A stretch of DNA of 64,000 nucleotides from Ilex aquifolium (Eukaryota > Streptophyta > Magnoliopsida > Aquifoliales > Aquifoliaceae), in assembly GCA_951799425.1 (NCBI GenBank), contig OX637391.1:12100551-12164550 (forward strand), in the 5' to 3' direction. The notes beneath the pieces are model-generated. The model saw only the letters and a list, made by a program, of their open reading frames with translations. It was not told the DNA's origin and made no database searches. This document shows positions 1-10,384 of the stretch, piece after piece. Position numbers and translations under genes: made by a program. Each line of letters starts with the position of its first letter. The stretch's first letter is position 1.

Positions 1-3000
1 TCTCTGATTGGGTCCATCCAACTCGGATGGCCCAATATAGGGAACATTTTTTTCTTCGTGGCTCCTCGATGGTTTAGCTAGGTGCTCTACTGGGATTAAC
101 CTGTCCAGACTCTCCTAAGAGGTCGTTGCAAGTCTTGCTAAAGCATCTGCTCGAGAATTCTCAGTTCTGGGGACATGCTTGATTTTGACTTGTATGAATT
201 TCTTTATCAGTTTTCGCACCTTTTTCAGGTATAGGATCATCCTCTCTCCCTTAGCCTCATAGGTCTCTTCTATTTATTTTACCACGAGTTGGGAATCGCC
301 ATAGATTTCGAGTTGTTTTGCCTCCATTGAGTGGGCCAGATTGAGTCCAGCGAAGACAACTTCATATTCTACTTCGTTGTTTGAAGCCTTGAAGCCGAAT
401 TTGAGGGCATACTCGACATCTATTCCATCAGGGGAGGTCAGGACCAACCCCACATCGCTTCCTTGGTCGTTGGCAGCTCCATCTACTAAAAGCTTCCATG
501 TAGGGAGGTCGGGTACTAGTTGGGTCGCCTCCGTAGGTGCCTCTGTGGCTGTAGTGAATTCTGCGATGAAATCTACCAGAATTTTTCATTTGACTGCGAT
601 TCTAGGTTTGTACCTGATATTGAACTCACTGAGCTCTATGGCCCATTTGACTAGCCTTCCTAAAGATTCTGGCTTATGCAATACCTTTTTCATTGGTTGG
701 TCCGTCGAGACCTCAATGATGTGAGCTTGAAAGTATGGTTTGAGCCTTCTTGCTGTCGTAACTAGAGCTAGGAATAGTTTATCCATCCTTGGATATCTCT
801 CATATGTCCCCCTTAGAGCTCTGCTATAGTAGTAAACTGGTTGCTGAGCTCTGTCTTGCTCTCTTACTAGCACTGTGCTGGTTGAGAAATCCGAAACAAC
901 GAGGTAGAGGGTGAGCACTTCCTCCTCCAAAGGACTTACCAGAACTGGGGGTGAGCTTAGATAATCTTTGAGGGCTCTTAACGCTTATTCACATCGGGTA
1001 TCCCATTGGAACGCCTTTTTTAAGGTTTGGAAGAAGGGTTGACACTTGTCGCTTGATCTGGAGACAAAGCAAATTAGGGCCGCTATTCTTCCTTTTAAGC
1101 GTTGGACCTCTCTCATGTTGGAAGGTGGTTGCATGTCCATCACTACTTTGACTTTTTTTGAGTTTGCCTCGATTCCCCTGTTGTTGACTATGAATCCCAA
1201 GAATTTGTCAGCAGAGACCCCAAAGACACATTTGACGAGGTTGAGCTTCACCTTGTATTCCTTGAGGACCTGAAAAGATTCTTCAAGGTACCCAATGTGG
1301 AGCTCAGCTTTCAATGATTTTACCAGCATATCATCGATGTACACCTCCATTGATGTTCCGATTTATTTTTAGAACATTTGGTTTATCAAGCGCTGGTAAG
1401 TAGCTCCAACGTTATTCAGTCCAAAGGGCATGAACTAGTAGTAGTATGTCCCCTGCTCGGTTACGAATGAGGACTTCTCTTGGTCACTGGGGTCCATTCT
1501 GATTTGGTTATACCCAGAAAAAGTGTCCATAAAGCTGAGGAGCTCATGCCTAACTATGACATCTACAATTAGGTCAATCTGAGGTAAGAGAAAAATGTCT
1601 TTAGGGCAAACTCAGTTTAGGTTAGTGAAGTTGATGCAAAGGCGCCACTTGCCATTGACCTTCTTGACGAGGATCATGTTTGTTAGCCAGGTCAGATAAC
1701 CCACCTATCTTATGGCCTTGGTGTGAAGAAGTTTGTTAACCTCCTCATTGATTGCTTTTTGGCGTTCTGGGGCAAAACTCCTTCATTTCTGTTTGATGGG
1801 CTTGAAGGTTGGATTCACGCTGAGCTTGTGTGTGATGACTGAGGGGTCAGCTCCATATTTCTTATGAGTAATTGAATCAGGAGGTTTCTAATTTCCTTGT
1901 TTAGCTTAGATCCCAAGTATACCAGGTGTTCTGGTTTCTCGTCAAGCTGAATAGGCTCTAGCTTTTCTAATGGCAGTGGCCTAGTTTCCAACTCGTCTCT
2001 CATGTCGAGCTTGTCCAGCTGGATATTCTCGACCTTTTTCTTTTTCATAGACGCCATGTAGCACTCTCGTGCTACACGCTGGTCTCCTCGGACCACTCCA
2101 ATTTCGTTTTTCGTAGGGAACTTCATGACAAGTTCGTAGGCAGAAGGAATAGCTCTCATGGCATTGAGGGAAGATCTTCCTAGCAGAATGTTGTATGCTG
2201 AAGGTGCATCGACCACTAGGAACCTCACAATGGTAGTGGACTAACAAGGAGGATCCCCCATTATGAGCATGAGCTGGATTGAACCCAGGGGTAGCACCCT
2301 TTCCCTTGAGAATCCCAAGAGGTGAGCACTTACTGGCTTAAGTTTATCTCTGCCTATATGTATCTTGTTGAAGGCAGATGCGAATATGATGTCCGCAGAG
2401 CTCTCGTTGTCAATAAAGATTCGATGAACAATCCTATTGGCGATGATGACCTTTACCACCAAGGGGTCATCATGAGGATGCTGACAGCCCTCTAGGTCTG
2501 TATCTGTGAAAGTGATGTCCATGTTCAGCTGAGGTGTTTTGGACACAGTGTGTACTTCCAATATCGCTTCAGCTCTTCCTGGCTGAGCTGGACTCTCCGC
2601 CTCCAGTGAATCCTTTGGATATCACTCTGATTTCTCCTAGATGTTGTTAATGTTGTGTAGGGTTTTGTTGCTGGGGTGCTAGAGGTGGTTGAGCTCGGTT
2701 CTGATTGTCTTGCGCCACAAAGCGGCGTTGTTGTCCTCGTTGGATTAGGAACTCGATCTCATTCTTTAATTGGATACAGTCATCAGTAAGATGACCGTGA
2801 TCCCTGTGGTATTCGCAGTATTTCGTTGCATCCCTTTTCGTGGGATCTGCCTTCATTCGAGGTGGCCACCTCAGGAATTTTTCATTCTGAATCTCGTAAA
2901 GGACCTGGGACATTATGGCTGTGAGGGGAGTGTACGGTCGAGGTGCAAATTTAGGCTGTAGTTCCTACGGTGGTGGACCAAGACGGTCTCTGACATCTCA

Positions 3001-4848
3001 TCTCCTTTTCGGAGAGCGGTTCGTGTTTCTTCGTGGAGATCTATCTCTATTTCTTTCTTTTCTGGGACTTCGATCTCTCTTCTTCTCCTTCTCCTTGTGC
3101 ATGAACGTGTTCCCTACCTTGGAGAGGAGTGCTTCTGCGCCATTGATGTACTTTTCTGCCTTGGCGAGGATTTCTGCCATACTGGCCTGCGGGTTTTTTG
3201 AGATAGAGAACATCAGGTCGTTTGAATGGATTCCCAATTCTGCAATAAAGGCAGTGATGGTGAATTTTTCGTCAGGGACATCCACTTTCAGGGATTCGGA
3301 GTTGAACTTTTGAACATAACTCCGCAAACTTTCATTGGGTCCCTGTTTCACATTCAACAGATGATAACTCGATTTTTTATAAGTCCGAGCTCCTATGAAG
3401 TGCGATACGAAGGAGACGGAGAGCTCTCTGGAGGATGAGATGGATGCTGGGGGCAGCCTATTGAACCATGCCAGGGCTAAACCTTTCAAAGTGATGGCGA
3501 AGGCCCGACATCGTACCGAGTCCTGGTACCCCATGTAGCTCTATTTGATTCTTCTAGGTGTTTGAGGTGGTCCATAAGATCTTTTGTTCCATCGAAGGCC
3601 TTCATCTGGAACATTCTGAATTTAGGTGGGAATGGAAAGTGCAACACTTGTGCGGTAAATGGGGACTCAGTCTGTTGAACTAAGACTTCCATAGTCACTG
3701 GAGTTTTACTTTTAATAGCCTCCTTCATGTGGTTGAGCTCCTGTTGAATGTCTTTGAAGCGTTGCTCCCAATATAGTTCTTTCTTTTCCTGTTGAAACAG
3801 AGGAAATTCATTATTACGAGCTTCTCTACTTTGACTTTGTACTTCCTTGTCATCCTCATTCCTACGAATTTGATGATGAGCATTGCCCACCGTTTGGCTG
3901 CGCTCATCTCCCTCAGTGATGTCCCTCAAGGGGTTGTTGTGCTGTCAGTCCCTCTGAAGGGGATTGTCTTGGGCTGGCTGAGCCCTTTGTGGATGCTGAA
4001 GGATATTCAGCAACTCCTCATTTTGTTGGAGGAGACATTGATTGGCTAGGCGAAGGGCCTCCAATTCATTGTTAGGTGCAGGATTCACTCTGGGGGGATC
4101 GACTTCAAGTGTAGGCAAAAAGTTATGGGGATTTTCTTGCTGCCTCCCAGTGGTAGCTTCTTGTTGGTTTTGTAATTGAGGAAGATTCGCTTGTCCTCTG
4201 TTCATGTTGCTTGTAGAAACCATCAATTACTGAAGGAGATCAGTATATTTTTTAACTTGAAACAGTCTTTGCCACAGATGGCGCCAACTGATGATGTTCT
4301 TTTCATAATTGAGCAATGATGTGGATTTAAAGTGCTCTAAATGGTGGGATTTGGATCAATCTGAGCTCCAAGGCTCTTGGGAATAAGATTTTCTGAATAA
4401 TTGGGGGGGGGGGTCACACATAGTGTTTATAGTGGTTCACTAGCTCGAGAGCTTGGCTAATCCACTCTCAAGAGAGTCTCTTGCTCCTGAATATATTAAT
4501 CAATTGGATGTAGTTTACAGAGAGTGCTTTTCTAGGCTACAATGGCTATATCGCCTCTTATTTATAGATATTCCTAGGGTTTGCTTGATCTGGGGCGAGA
4601 TCCTCGCCCCTTAGCTGTAACAGTTCCCCCTTATTGCGCAACGAGACTTGTGCCAGTTGGGTGATTGACGCCATAAAGATGGAGGACTTGGTGGGATCTA
4701 GCTGTCCTTTGAACGAACTTCTGTGAGGTATGGATACAGGGAGTTGAAGTTTGAGGTTGAGGCCCACAAGTGATACTGATGAGCTGAGCTCCTGAGCTGG
4801 ATAACCTGGGGAGCCGAGCTCATCCTTAGATATTTTGTGGTACCATCA
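1..4848 (-). mobile_element. Ty3/gypsy LTR retrotransposon, Tat-like, broken, cut by window edge
   Basis: This is a fossil element read on the minus strand. It has one LTR (4289-4848), a primer-binding site (about 4270-4288), a gag region (about 2650-4226), then aspartic protease, reverse transcriptase and RNase H regions running to the left edge. Seen directly: a gag core at 2998-3534, a Cys/His-rich stretch near 2770-2840, a protease-like stretch near 2400, the YIDDML-type reverse transcriptase motif near 1330, and RNase H sequence at 586-930. A second RNase H-like region at about 1-550 (DGAANDQGS and EVEYE motifs) is the archaeal-type RNase H domain that marks the Tat/Ogre/Retand lineage. 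The coding part carries many breaks (of the order of ten or more), so it looks dead. It inserted into an older copia element. The second LTR and its target duplication lie outside the window. Confidence 0.88.
4289..4848 (-). repeat. LTR (5' LTR) of the gypsy element
   Basis: The LTR is 560 bp and, on the minus strand, begins TGATGGTACC and ends CATCATCA. The primer-binding site TGGCGCCATCTGTGG follows directly at 4272-4287. A TATA-like TATAAATA lies on the minus strand near 4560. It contains an 11-base G run at 4403-4413. The flank on the right, GTTGG at 4849-4853, should be the target duplication, but its partner is outside the window. Confidence 0.8.
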
Positions 4849-5135
4849 GTTGGGAAGAAGAAATATGTAATGTTATGATTAAACTAGCTTGTACCTTGTC
4901 CCGAATGAAATGGAAATCAAGCTCTATATGTTTTCGGTCTTTCATGAGACACATGATTAGCTGTTATATGTAGCACAACTTGATTGTCACAAAAGAGTAG
5001 AGCTAACTGGGAATGTGCAATCTAAAGGTCAACAAATAGAGAAAAAACTAAGTCACTTCACATCCTGTAGAGGCCATGACCTTGTATTCTACTTCTTTTT
5101 TAGACTTCCATGAGATAAGAGAAGTGCCCAAAAAC

Positions 5136-5779
5136 TAGGGGTGTAACTTGGGCGGATCAACCTGAAAAAAAGGGCTTGGGTTAAAATTTTTAATACTTGG
5201 GTTGGGCCTGGGCAAAAAAACTCCAACCCGAATTGAATATGGGCAAGCCTTGGGTTGAGGCATCGGGTTGTCGGGTTCAACCCGAATATTAAATCGGGTT
5301 CAACCCAAATATACATAAATATATAAATATATTTGGCTAGGGTTAGGATTTATCTTCACTCTTCAGAGTTCAGACTTTCACTTCACTTCAAGTCTTCACC
5401 TCTACGCCTCCATCATTCCCAGATCCCTCTCTCACTCATCACTCCTCCCTCTCTCACTATCCCTCTCTCTTTATCTACGCCTCGCCCTTCATCTCAGATC
5501 ACTTGAAAAAATCAGATCTACACTTGAAAAAATCAGATCTACACTTCAAAAAATCAACCCGAATTAAGTAACCCAAGCCCAACCCAATTTTTAACCTGAA
5601 ATTAGCCCGAATTAAGTAATCCGAATTCAACCCGAGCCCGCCCGAATTAAACTCAGGCAATACTCGGGTTGAGTATCTCGGGTTGAGGTAGGGTTAGGGT
5701 TAAGGTTGAAGATTATATACCTAGAGTTGGGTTAGAGTTGACCTATCAACCCGTCTAACCCACCCGAGTTGCACCCCTA
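5136..5779. mobile_element. hAT-type MITE (TAGGGGTG ends, 8-bp TSD)
   Basis: This 644-bp element has inverted ends: TAGGGGTGTAACTTGGGC on the left and the complement of TAGGGGTGCAACTCGGGT on the right. A perfect 8-bp target duplication CCAAAAAC flanks it at 5128-5135 and 5780-5787. The interior is full of CGGGTT/AACCCG motifs and has no transposase, so it is non-autonomous. The 8-bp duplication fits the hAT superfamily. The element at 31293-32039 is a second, more decayed copy. Confidence 0.87.
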
Positions 5780-7113
5780 CCAAAAACACACAAAAAGCCT
5801 GTAACACTTCTTCATGTATCAGGGCATCTAGCCCAATCAGCATCAAAAAAAGATTTGAGGTGGAGATCAGAGGTAGTAGAGAAGAAAATGCCCTGAACTA
5901 TTGTAGTTTTGAGATACCTCAAATTATGTGAGCTGCATCTAAGTGTGACTGTTTAGGAGAAGCTATATACTAACTGAGAACATGTACATGATATGCTAAA
6001 TCTGGTCGAGTAAGTGTGAGATAAAGCAATCTTCCTATTAGTCTCCTGTAAGTAGAAACATTAGAAACTTCTGCACCTGTAGTTTTATCTAGTTTCAGAT
6101 ACTGCTCCATGGGAGATTTAGCTGGTCTGGTTTCACGAAAACCAGAGTCTTGGAGAAGCTCAAGTGCAAACTTTAGTTGACAAACATAAATGCCTTAAGT
6201 AGATCTAGCTACCTCAAGACCTAAAAAATACTTCAAATTTCCAAGGTTTTTAATGTGAAATTTACTATGCAGAAAGGTCTTAAGATCAATTGTCAAAGAG
6301 GGATCGTTAGTTGCTATAACAATATCATCCACATATAGTAACATGGCTATGAATGAAGTAGATGTATTTTTGATGAATAGAGAATAATCTAACTTTGATT
6401 AGGTGAAACATAGCTGAGCACAGCTGTAGAGAGCTTAGAGAATCATTGTCTAGATGCTTGTTTTTAACCCATAAAGAGATTTATTCAAATGACAAACTTG
6501 AGAAGTTCCTTGTTGTGAGTAATCAAGAGGAAGTTTCATGTAAACCTCCTCATGTAAATCCCCATGTAAGAAAGCATTATGTACATCTAACTGAAACAGA
6601 TGACATCCCTTTATGGCAGCCAAAGCTAAGAAAAACTTGATGGTGGTAAATTTGGCCACTGGAGAGAATGTCTCAATGTAATCCAACCCCTCTTGGTAAG
6701 TATAACCTTTGGCAACAAGTTTTGTCTTGTATCTTTCAATGCTGTCATCTGCCTTGTACTTGATTCTATACACCCATTTACATCATATTTTGTCAAGGGG
6801 TAAAGAAGTAACAGTCCAGGTATTATTATCCTGCAATGCTTGAATCTTAGTGGTTATAGCATCACAACAATGACGAGATTTAACAGCTTCATGGAAAAAT
6901 TGAGGTTCAAAATTTGAAAAGATGGCAATACTCTGTGTGCAGGAGAAAGTTTACCATAGGACAAAAAATTAGAAATGCTGTGAGCTGTACCTGATGACTG
7001 TTGAATTGGAACCACGGAAGCTGAAGAGGATGTTGAGAAGTAATGGATTGACAATGATAATTTTGCAAATAACTTGGGGTTTTCTTTGTTCTAGTGGAAT
7101 GTCTAGTGAAATC

Positions 7114-7760
7114 TGATGATGCACAAAATAGATTTGCACACCACCTGTTAAGTAATAGTAATAAATGCGGTAATTAAAGTAGAGAGACGAGACGAGAATT
7201 ATAGTGGTTCGGTCAATGTGACCTACGTCCACTTCTAAATGGCTAGAGTCGCCATATACTTTATTAGCTCAGGGATGTAGGGAGAGTAGAGAGTACAAGT
7301 TTAGAGAGGGAGATGAGATATGTGCTCAGTTAAGTGTGATCTGATCTGCCCCCCAAGTGTTGGTGGGGCTTACAATTTATAGTTGTCTCCTAACAGACTG
7401 GGGCGACTTAATAGTGGAGTTGAAAACTTCTTCTCAACGGGCGAGACAGTTGCGATGCTCTCCATGAAACTCAGTCAAAGGATGAGGTGAGAGGTTGATT
7501 CTTTCCAAGGCAGCTTGGATGAGGCTCTTGGGATGACCTTTACTCCAAGGTGGCGAGGAGGAGGTTCTTGGATGACTCTTACTCCAAGGTGGCTAGGAGG
7601 AGGCTCTTGGATGACCCTTGCATGCTCCCCTGCTGATGTAGCTCCTCCTGATTAGCTTGACAGGGGCGTGGACCACTTTGGGCGCTGGATCTCTTGGAGT
7701 TGGGCTCTTAATTTAAACTGGGTATACACCGTGGGCTAGGCCCTTGGGCTTGACCCATCA
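7114..7760 (-). mobile_element. Solo LTR (same LTR family as 55582-59990)
   Basis: This is a 647-bp solo LTR, minus orientation, with TG..CA ends (TGATGATGCAC at the left, CCCATCA at the right). A perfect 5-bp target duplication AAATC flanks it at 7109-7113 and 7761-7765. It matches the LTRs of the gag-only element at 55582-59990 over the GTGGTTCGGTCAA and CCTACGTCCACTT segments. It is longer because of an internal tandem duplication of about 46 bp (CTCCAAGGTGGC units near 7540-7620). No internal region remains, as expected after LTR-LTR recombination. Confidence 0.88.
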
Positions 7761-8119
7761 AAATCAATGGTTAAAGGAGCAGAAAGGTAATAATTGGAAT
7801 TGTCAGAAAAAAAATCTAAAGATGATGATATGATAGATGAATCATTGGATGGGATGAAGGGTATAGAAGTATTATTAGAAAAGATTATTGGTAAAACTAG
7901 TGAATCCTCATAAGAAAGAAGAAGAAGATTGAGAAGAAATGGTGTTAAATGGAAAAATATGTTCATGAAAAGTAACATACTTGGATAAGAAGACAGAGTG
8001 TATCTGTAAGTCATAAAGTTTGTCAGCTTTTGTTGTTGTACGATATTCAATGAACACATATTGTCTAGCCCTAGGATCAAATTTGCTTCTTTTATAAACA
8101 ACTAAATACTCTAAAATGT

Positions 8120-8291
8120 ACCAACGGTGTCTTGGTCTAGTGGTGCCAGGGGCTAGACTTTGGTAGGGAGGACTACGGTTCGATCCCCCGCAAGCCCGTT
8201 GGGAGGAGTTTAAAACCTTAACCCCAGGACCCGCTCCGATACCGGATTAGTCGGCCCAGTGGGTTCGGATACCGGTAGGCTGGACCAAAAA
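8120..8291 (+). mobile_element. tRNA-derived SINE
   Basis: This insert of about 172 bp has an RNA polymerase III A box (TGGTCTAGTGG, 8133-8143) and B box (GGTTCGATCCC, 8177-8187), and ends in a short A run. A 16-bp target duplication AAATACTCTAAAATGT flanks it at 8104-8119 and 8292-8307. Long direct repeats plus an A tail are the marks of LINE-driven retroposition. It sits in the copia fragment between its reverse transcriptase and integrase regions. The SINE family name was not determined. Confidence 0.88.
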
Positions 8292-8520
8292 AAATACTCT
8301 AAAATGTGAGTAATGTGGTTTACTATTGAGCAACAGCTCATAAGGAGATTTACCATTAAAGAGAGGTGTTGGAATTCTATTGATCAAGTAGGCTGCTGTC
8401 AAGACACATTCTTCCCAAAAAGAGGAAGATTAGTCTGAAACCTAAGGGATCTAGCAACTTTCAGAAGATGTTGATGCTTTCTTTCAACTATTCAATTTTG
8501 GTTAGGAGTACTAATACAAC

Positions 8521-9348
8521 CAATGTTATCAGAACCGGACCGGTTATCGAACTGGCTAGGGGACTGGGTCAATAGTTCATTAGTTCAACCAGTGGTTGGA
8601 CCGGCCATATAATAAAAAAATAATATATATAATAATTATAAAACATAATAATTTAGCTAAAAAATATAAAATATATCTAAAATGCATACAATTTGTCATA
8701 AAATTAATGAAGTTAATACTAAAACTCTCTGTCAGATCAAATGGTTGCTAAAGCTTTCACAAATTCTTGAAGTGACTGAGGTTCCAAGCTTCAGTAAAGA
8801 AGCTCAGTCTTATTTGCAAGGCTTAATTGATGGATTTAGCATGAGTGATGCTTTGGAAGTTAAGAAAATTGAAGCAGTGACCAACCACGATTTTACCCAT
8901 CGAATCACATCAAAACTTTTTACCTTAAATGGAGGAGTTGAGTTCAGAGGAGTTGATCCACTCGAAGATCCCTGCCCCTGGACCCTGGTTGCTAATAGCA
9001 GTCGAAGAACAGTCGCTGATCGCAGTCGATGTCGATGGAGCTTGATCGCAGTTGAGAACAGTCGCTGATCGCAGTTGAGCCTGATCGCTACTGCCTTCTG
9101 TTCAGTGTCTTGTACAAGAAATAATTTAATTTATTTATGTTATTTACATTTTAAATGGGTATTAAACCGGCCGATTTTCTGAAACCAGCCAGTTCGCGGT
9201 TTTTTATGAAAATCGGTCGGTTTTTTGATTTATAGCTGTTTCTTTGCCTTAAGCGGTCTAACTAAGAAACCGGACCGATCAAGGTCTTGGTTCGAGGTTG
9301 AACCGGTCGGACCGGCCGGTCCGGTCCGGTCCAGTTCTGATAACACTG
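8521..9348. mobile_element. hAT Pack-type element carrying a captured gene fragment
   Basis: This 828-bp element has matching inverted ends: CAATGTTATCAGAACCGGAC on the left and the complement of CAGTGTTATCAGAACTGGAC on the right. A perfect 8-bp target duplication AATACAAC flanks it at 8513-8520 and 9349-9356. CA..TG ends and the 8-bp duplication indicate hAT. GGTCC/CCGG-rich subterminal arms flank a central part that is host-derived: residues of adenylosuccinate lyase at about 8736-8891, plus sequence of unknown origin to about 9100. There is no transposase. It inserted into the integrase region of the copia fragment. Confidence 0.87.
8736..8891 (+). pseudogene. Adenylosuccinate lyase (purB-type) gene fragment inside the hAT element
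   Basis: About 52 codons read as adenylosuccinate lyase, the enzyme of purine synthesis that cleaves SAICAR and adenylosuccinate. Diagnostic stretches are IKWLLKLSQI, EVTEVPSFSKEAQS and ALEVKKIEAVTNHD, which in the plant enzyme lie near the N-terminal third. The match starts right after CTCTCTGTCAG, a good splice acceptor, so the capture was probably from genomic DNA and includes an intron end. After VTNHD the match stops abruptly. The reading frame stays open from ATG at 8682 to a stop at 9068 (128 codons), joining lyase and unrelated sequence. It cannot be a working enzyme. Identification is from memory of the family, not from a search. Confidence 0.82.
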
Positions 9349-9415
9349 AATACAACTGTGTTAATGGACAATTCCTTAAGTGCGACCCGACTAAATTTAT
9401 ATCCAATTTAACATG

Positions 9416-9918
9416 TAGGGGTGTCAAATGTGTCGGGTTAAACGGTTACGTGTCAGGTTAAACGGGTGACGAGTGAAAAACATGTAAATCCATACACGAC
9501 CTGTTTAATAAACGGGTGAAAACCTCAACACGAATACGAATCGTTTAATAAACAGGTAACACAATACGACTCGTTTAATCCGTTTAGTTTTAATTTATTA
9601 TTATATTTTTTGTGACTATCACTAAATAAAAAAAAAAGTATGTGGCTATCACTAAAAATAATATATATATTATGTGGTTGTCATTAAAAAAAAAATTTGC
9701 CTAATTTTTAAAAATAATTATTAATTTATTATTATATTAATTTTATTCAAACGGATAAACGAGTGATAAACGGGTTGATAGGACTCACCTGAACATGACC
9801 CGTTTATTAAACGTGTTAGACAGGTCAACCCATTTTTCACTCAAACTCGTTAAGGTCTCACCAAAATTCGCTTAATTCGTATCGATTAATCGTATCGTGT
9901 CACACTTTGACAGGCCTA
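9416..9918. mobile_element. hAT-type MITE (TAGGGGTGTCAAA ends)
   Basis: This 503-bp element has inverted ends, TAGGGGTGTCAAATGTG at the left and the complement of TAGGCCTGTCAAAGTGTG at the right. A perfect 8-bp duplication TTAACATG flanks it at 9408-9415 and 9919-9926. The interior is AT-rich with repeated AAACGGGT motifs and no coding sequence. The stretch at about 36467-36905 looks like a decayed relative. Confidence 0.88.
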
Positions 9919-9926
9919 TTAACATG

Positions 9927-10384
9927 TTTTTGTGATACAATCCAAGCACCGCCTTTGTATAAGATATCTCTTAGCTATATGTATCATCCTAATTCGAATT
10001 AAAGGATCACATACGGGGCGAATAGCTGTCGTAATTTTTGTTGCTTTCGTCATTCTGATATGCACAAGTACGTGCACAAAACCCCATTCCTCCCCTGTAC
10101 GAGACCGCAATTACCACCGCTGCAACGCCTTCTACGTCATCCCTCTCTCTCTCTCTCTTTCTCTCCTTTCTCAGGTTTGTGTCTGTAACCCTATAATATC
10201 TATGTATACATATTTGCAAAGTACATATCATAGATGCATGTAAATTATACCCTAAACACGAAAAACTTCAACTAGTTCCTCAATTGACAATTAGCATATT
10301 CCAGTACTGAAACCCCAAACTTCAAATTAGTACCATTGAAACCCACAAAACCTTTGGTATTCGCAACCCTTGTAGCGTTCATTC
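9927..10384 (+). promoter_or_regulatory. Upstream region and 5' leader of the PP2-A10-like gene
   Basis: This is the 458 bp between the last nested MITE and the start codon. It includes a CT-rich stretch at about 10141-10175 typical of plant 5' leaders. CTTTCTCAG|GT near 10170 resembles a splice acceptor, so a leader intron is possible. No clear TATA box was identified. The proximity of the MITE means the promoter may include element-derived sequence. Confidence 0.4.

Larger units (their letters stand above)
4849..9407 (-). mobile_element. Ty1/copia retrotransposon fragment, minus strand, decayed host of nested insertions
   Basis: This fossil copia element is read on the minus strand from integrase (about 8308-9407) through reverse transcriptase (about 6450-6830) to RNase H (about 4849-5100). 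Reverse transcriptase is recognisable by LVAKGY and [12 protein letters not shown] motifs at about 6560-6700. RNase H shows CDNQ and RDKVQ stretches at about 4880-5000. Integrase shows a VERKHQHLL-type stretch near 8490. The gypsy element sits in its RNase H end. It is also interrupted by a hAT MITE, a solo LTR, a SINE and a hAT Pack element. It has many breaks and neither LTR is in the window. It is the oldest layer here, because everything else sits inside it. Confidence 0.85.

Noticed and set aside
8120-8291. tRNA gene suggested by A and B boxes
   Set aside because: No cloverleaf with an anticodon arm; the A tail and 16-bp target duplication show a SINE.
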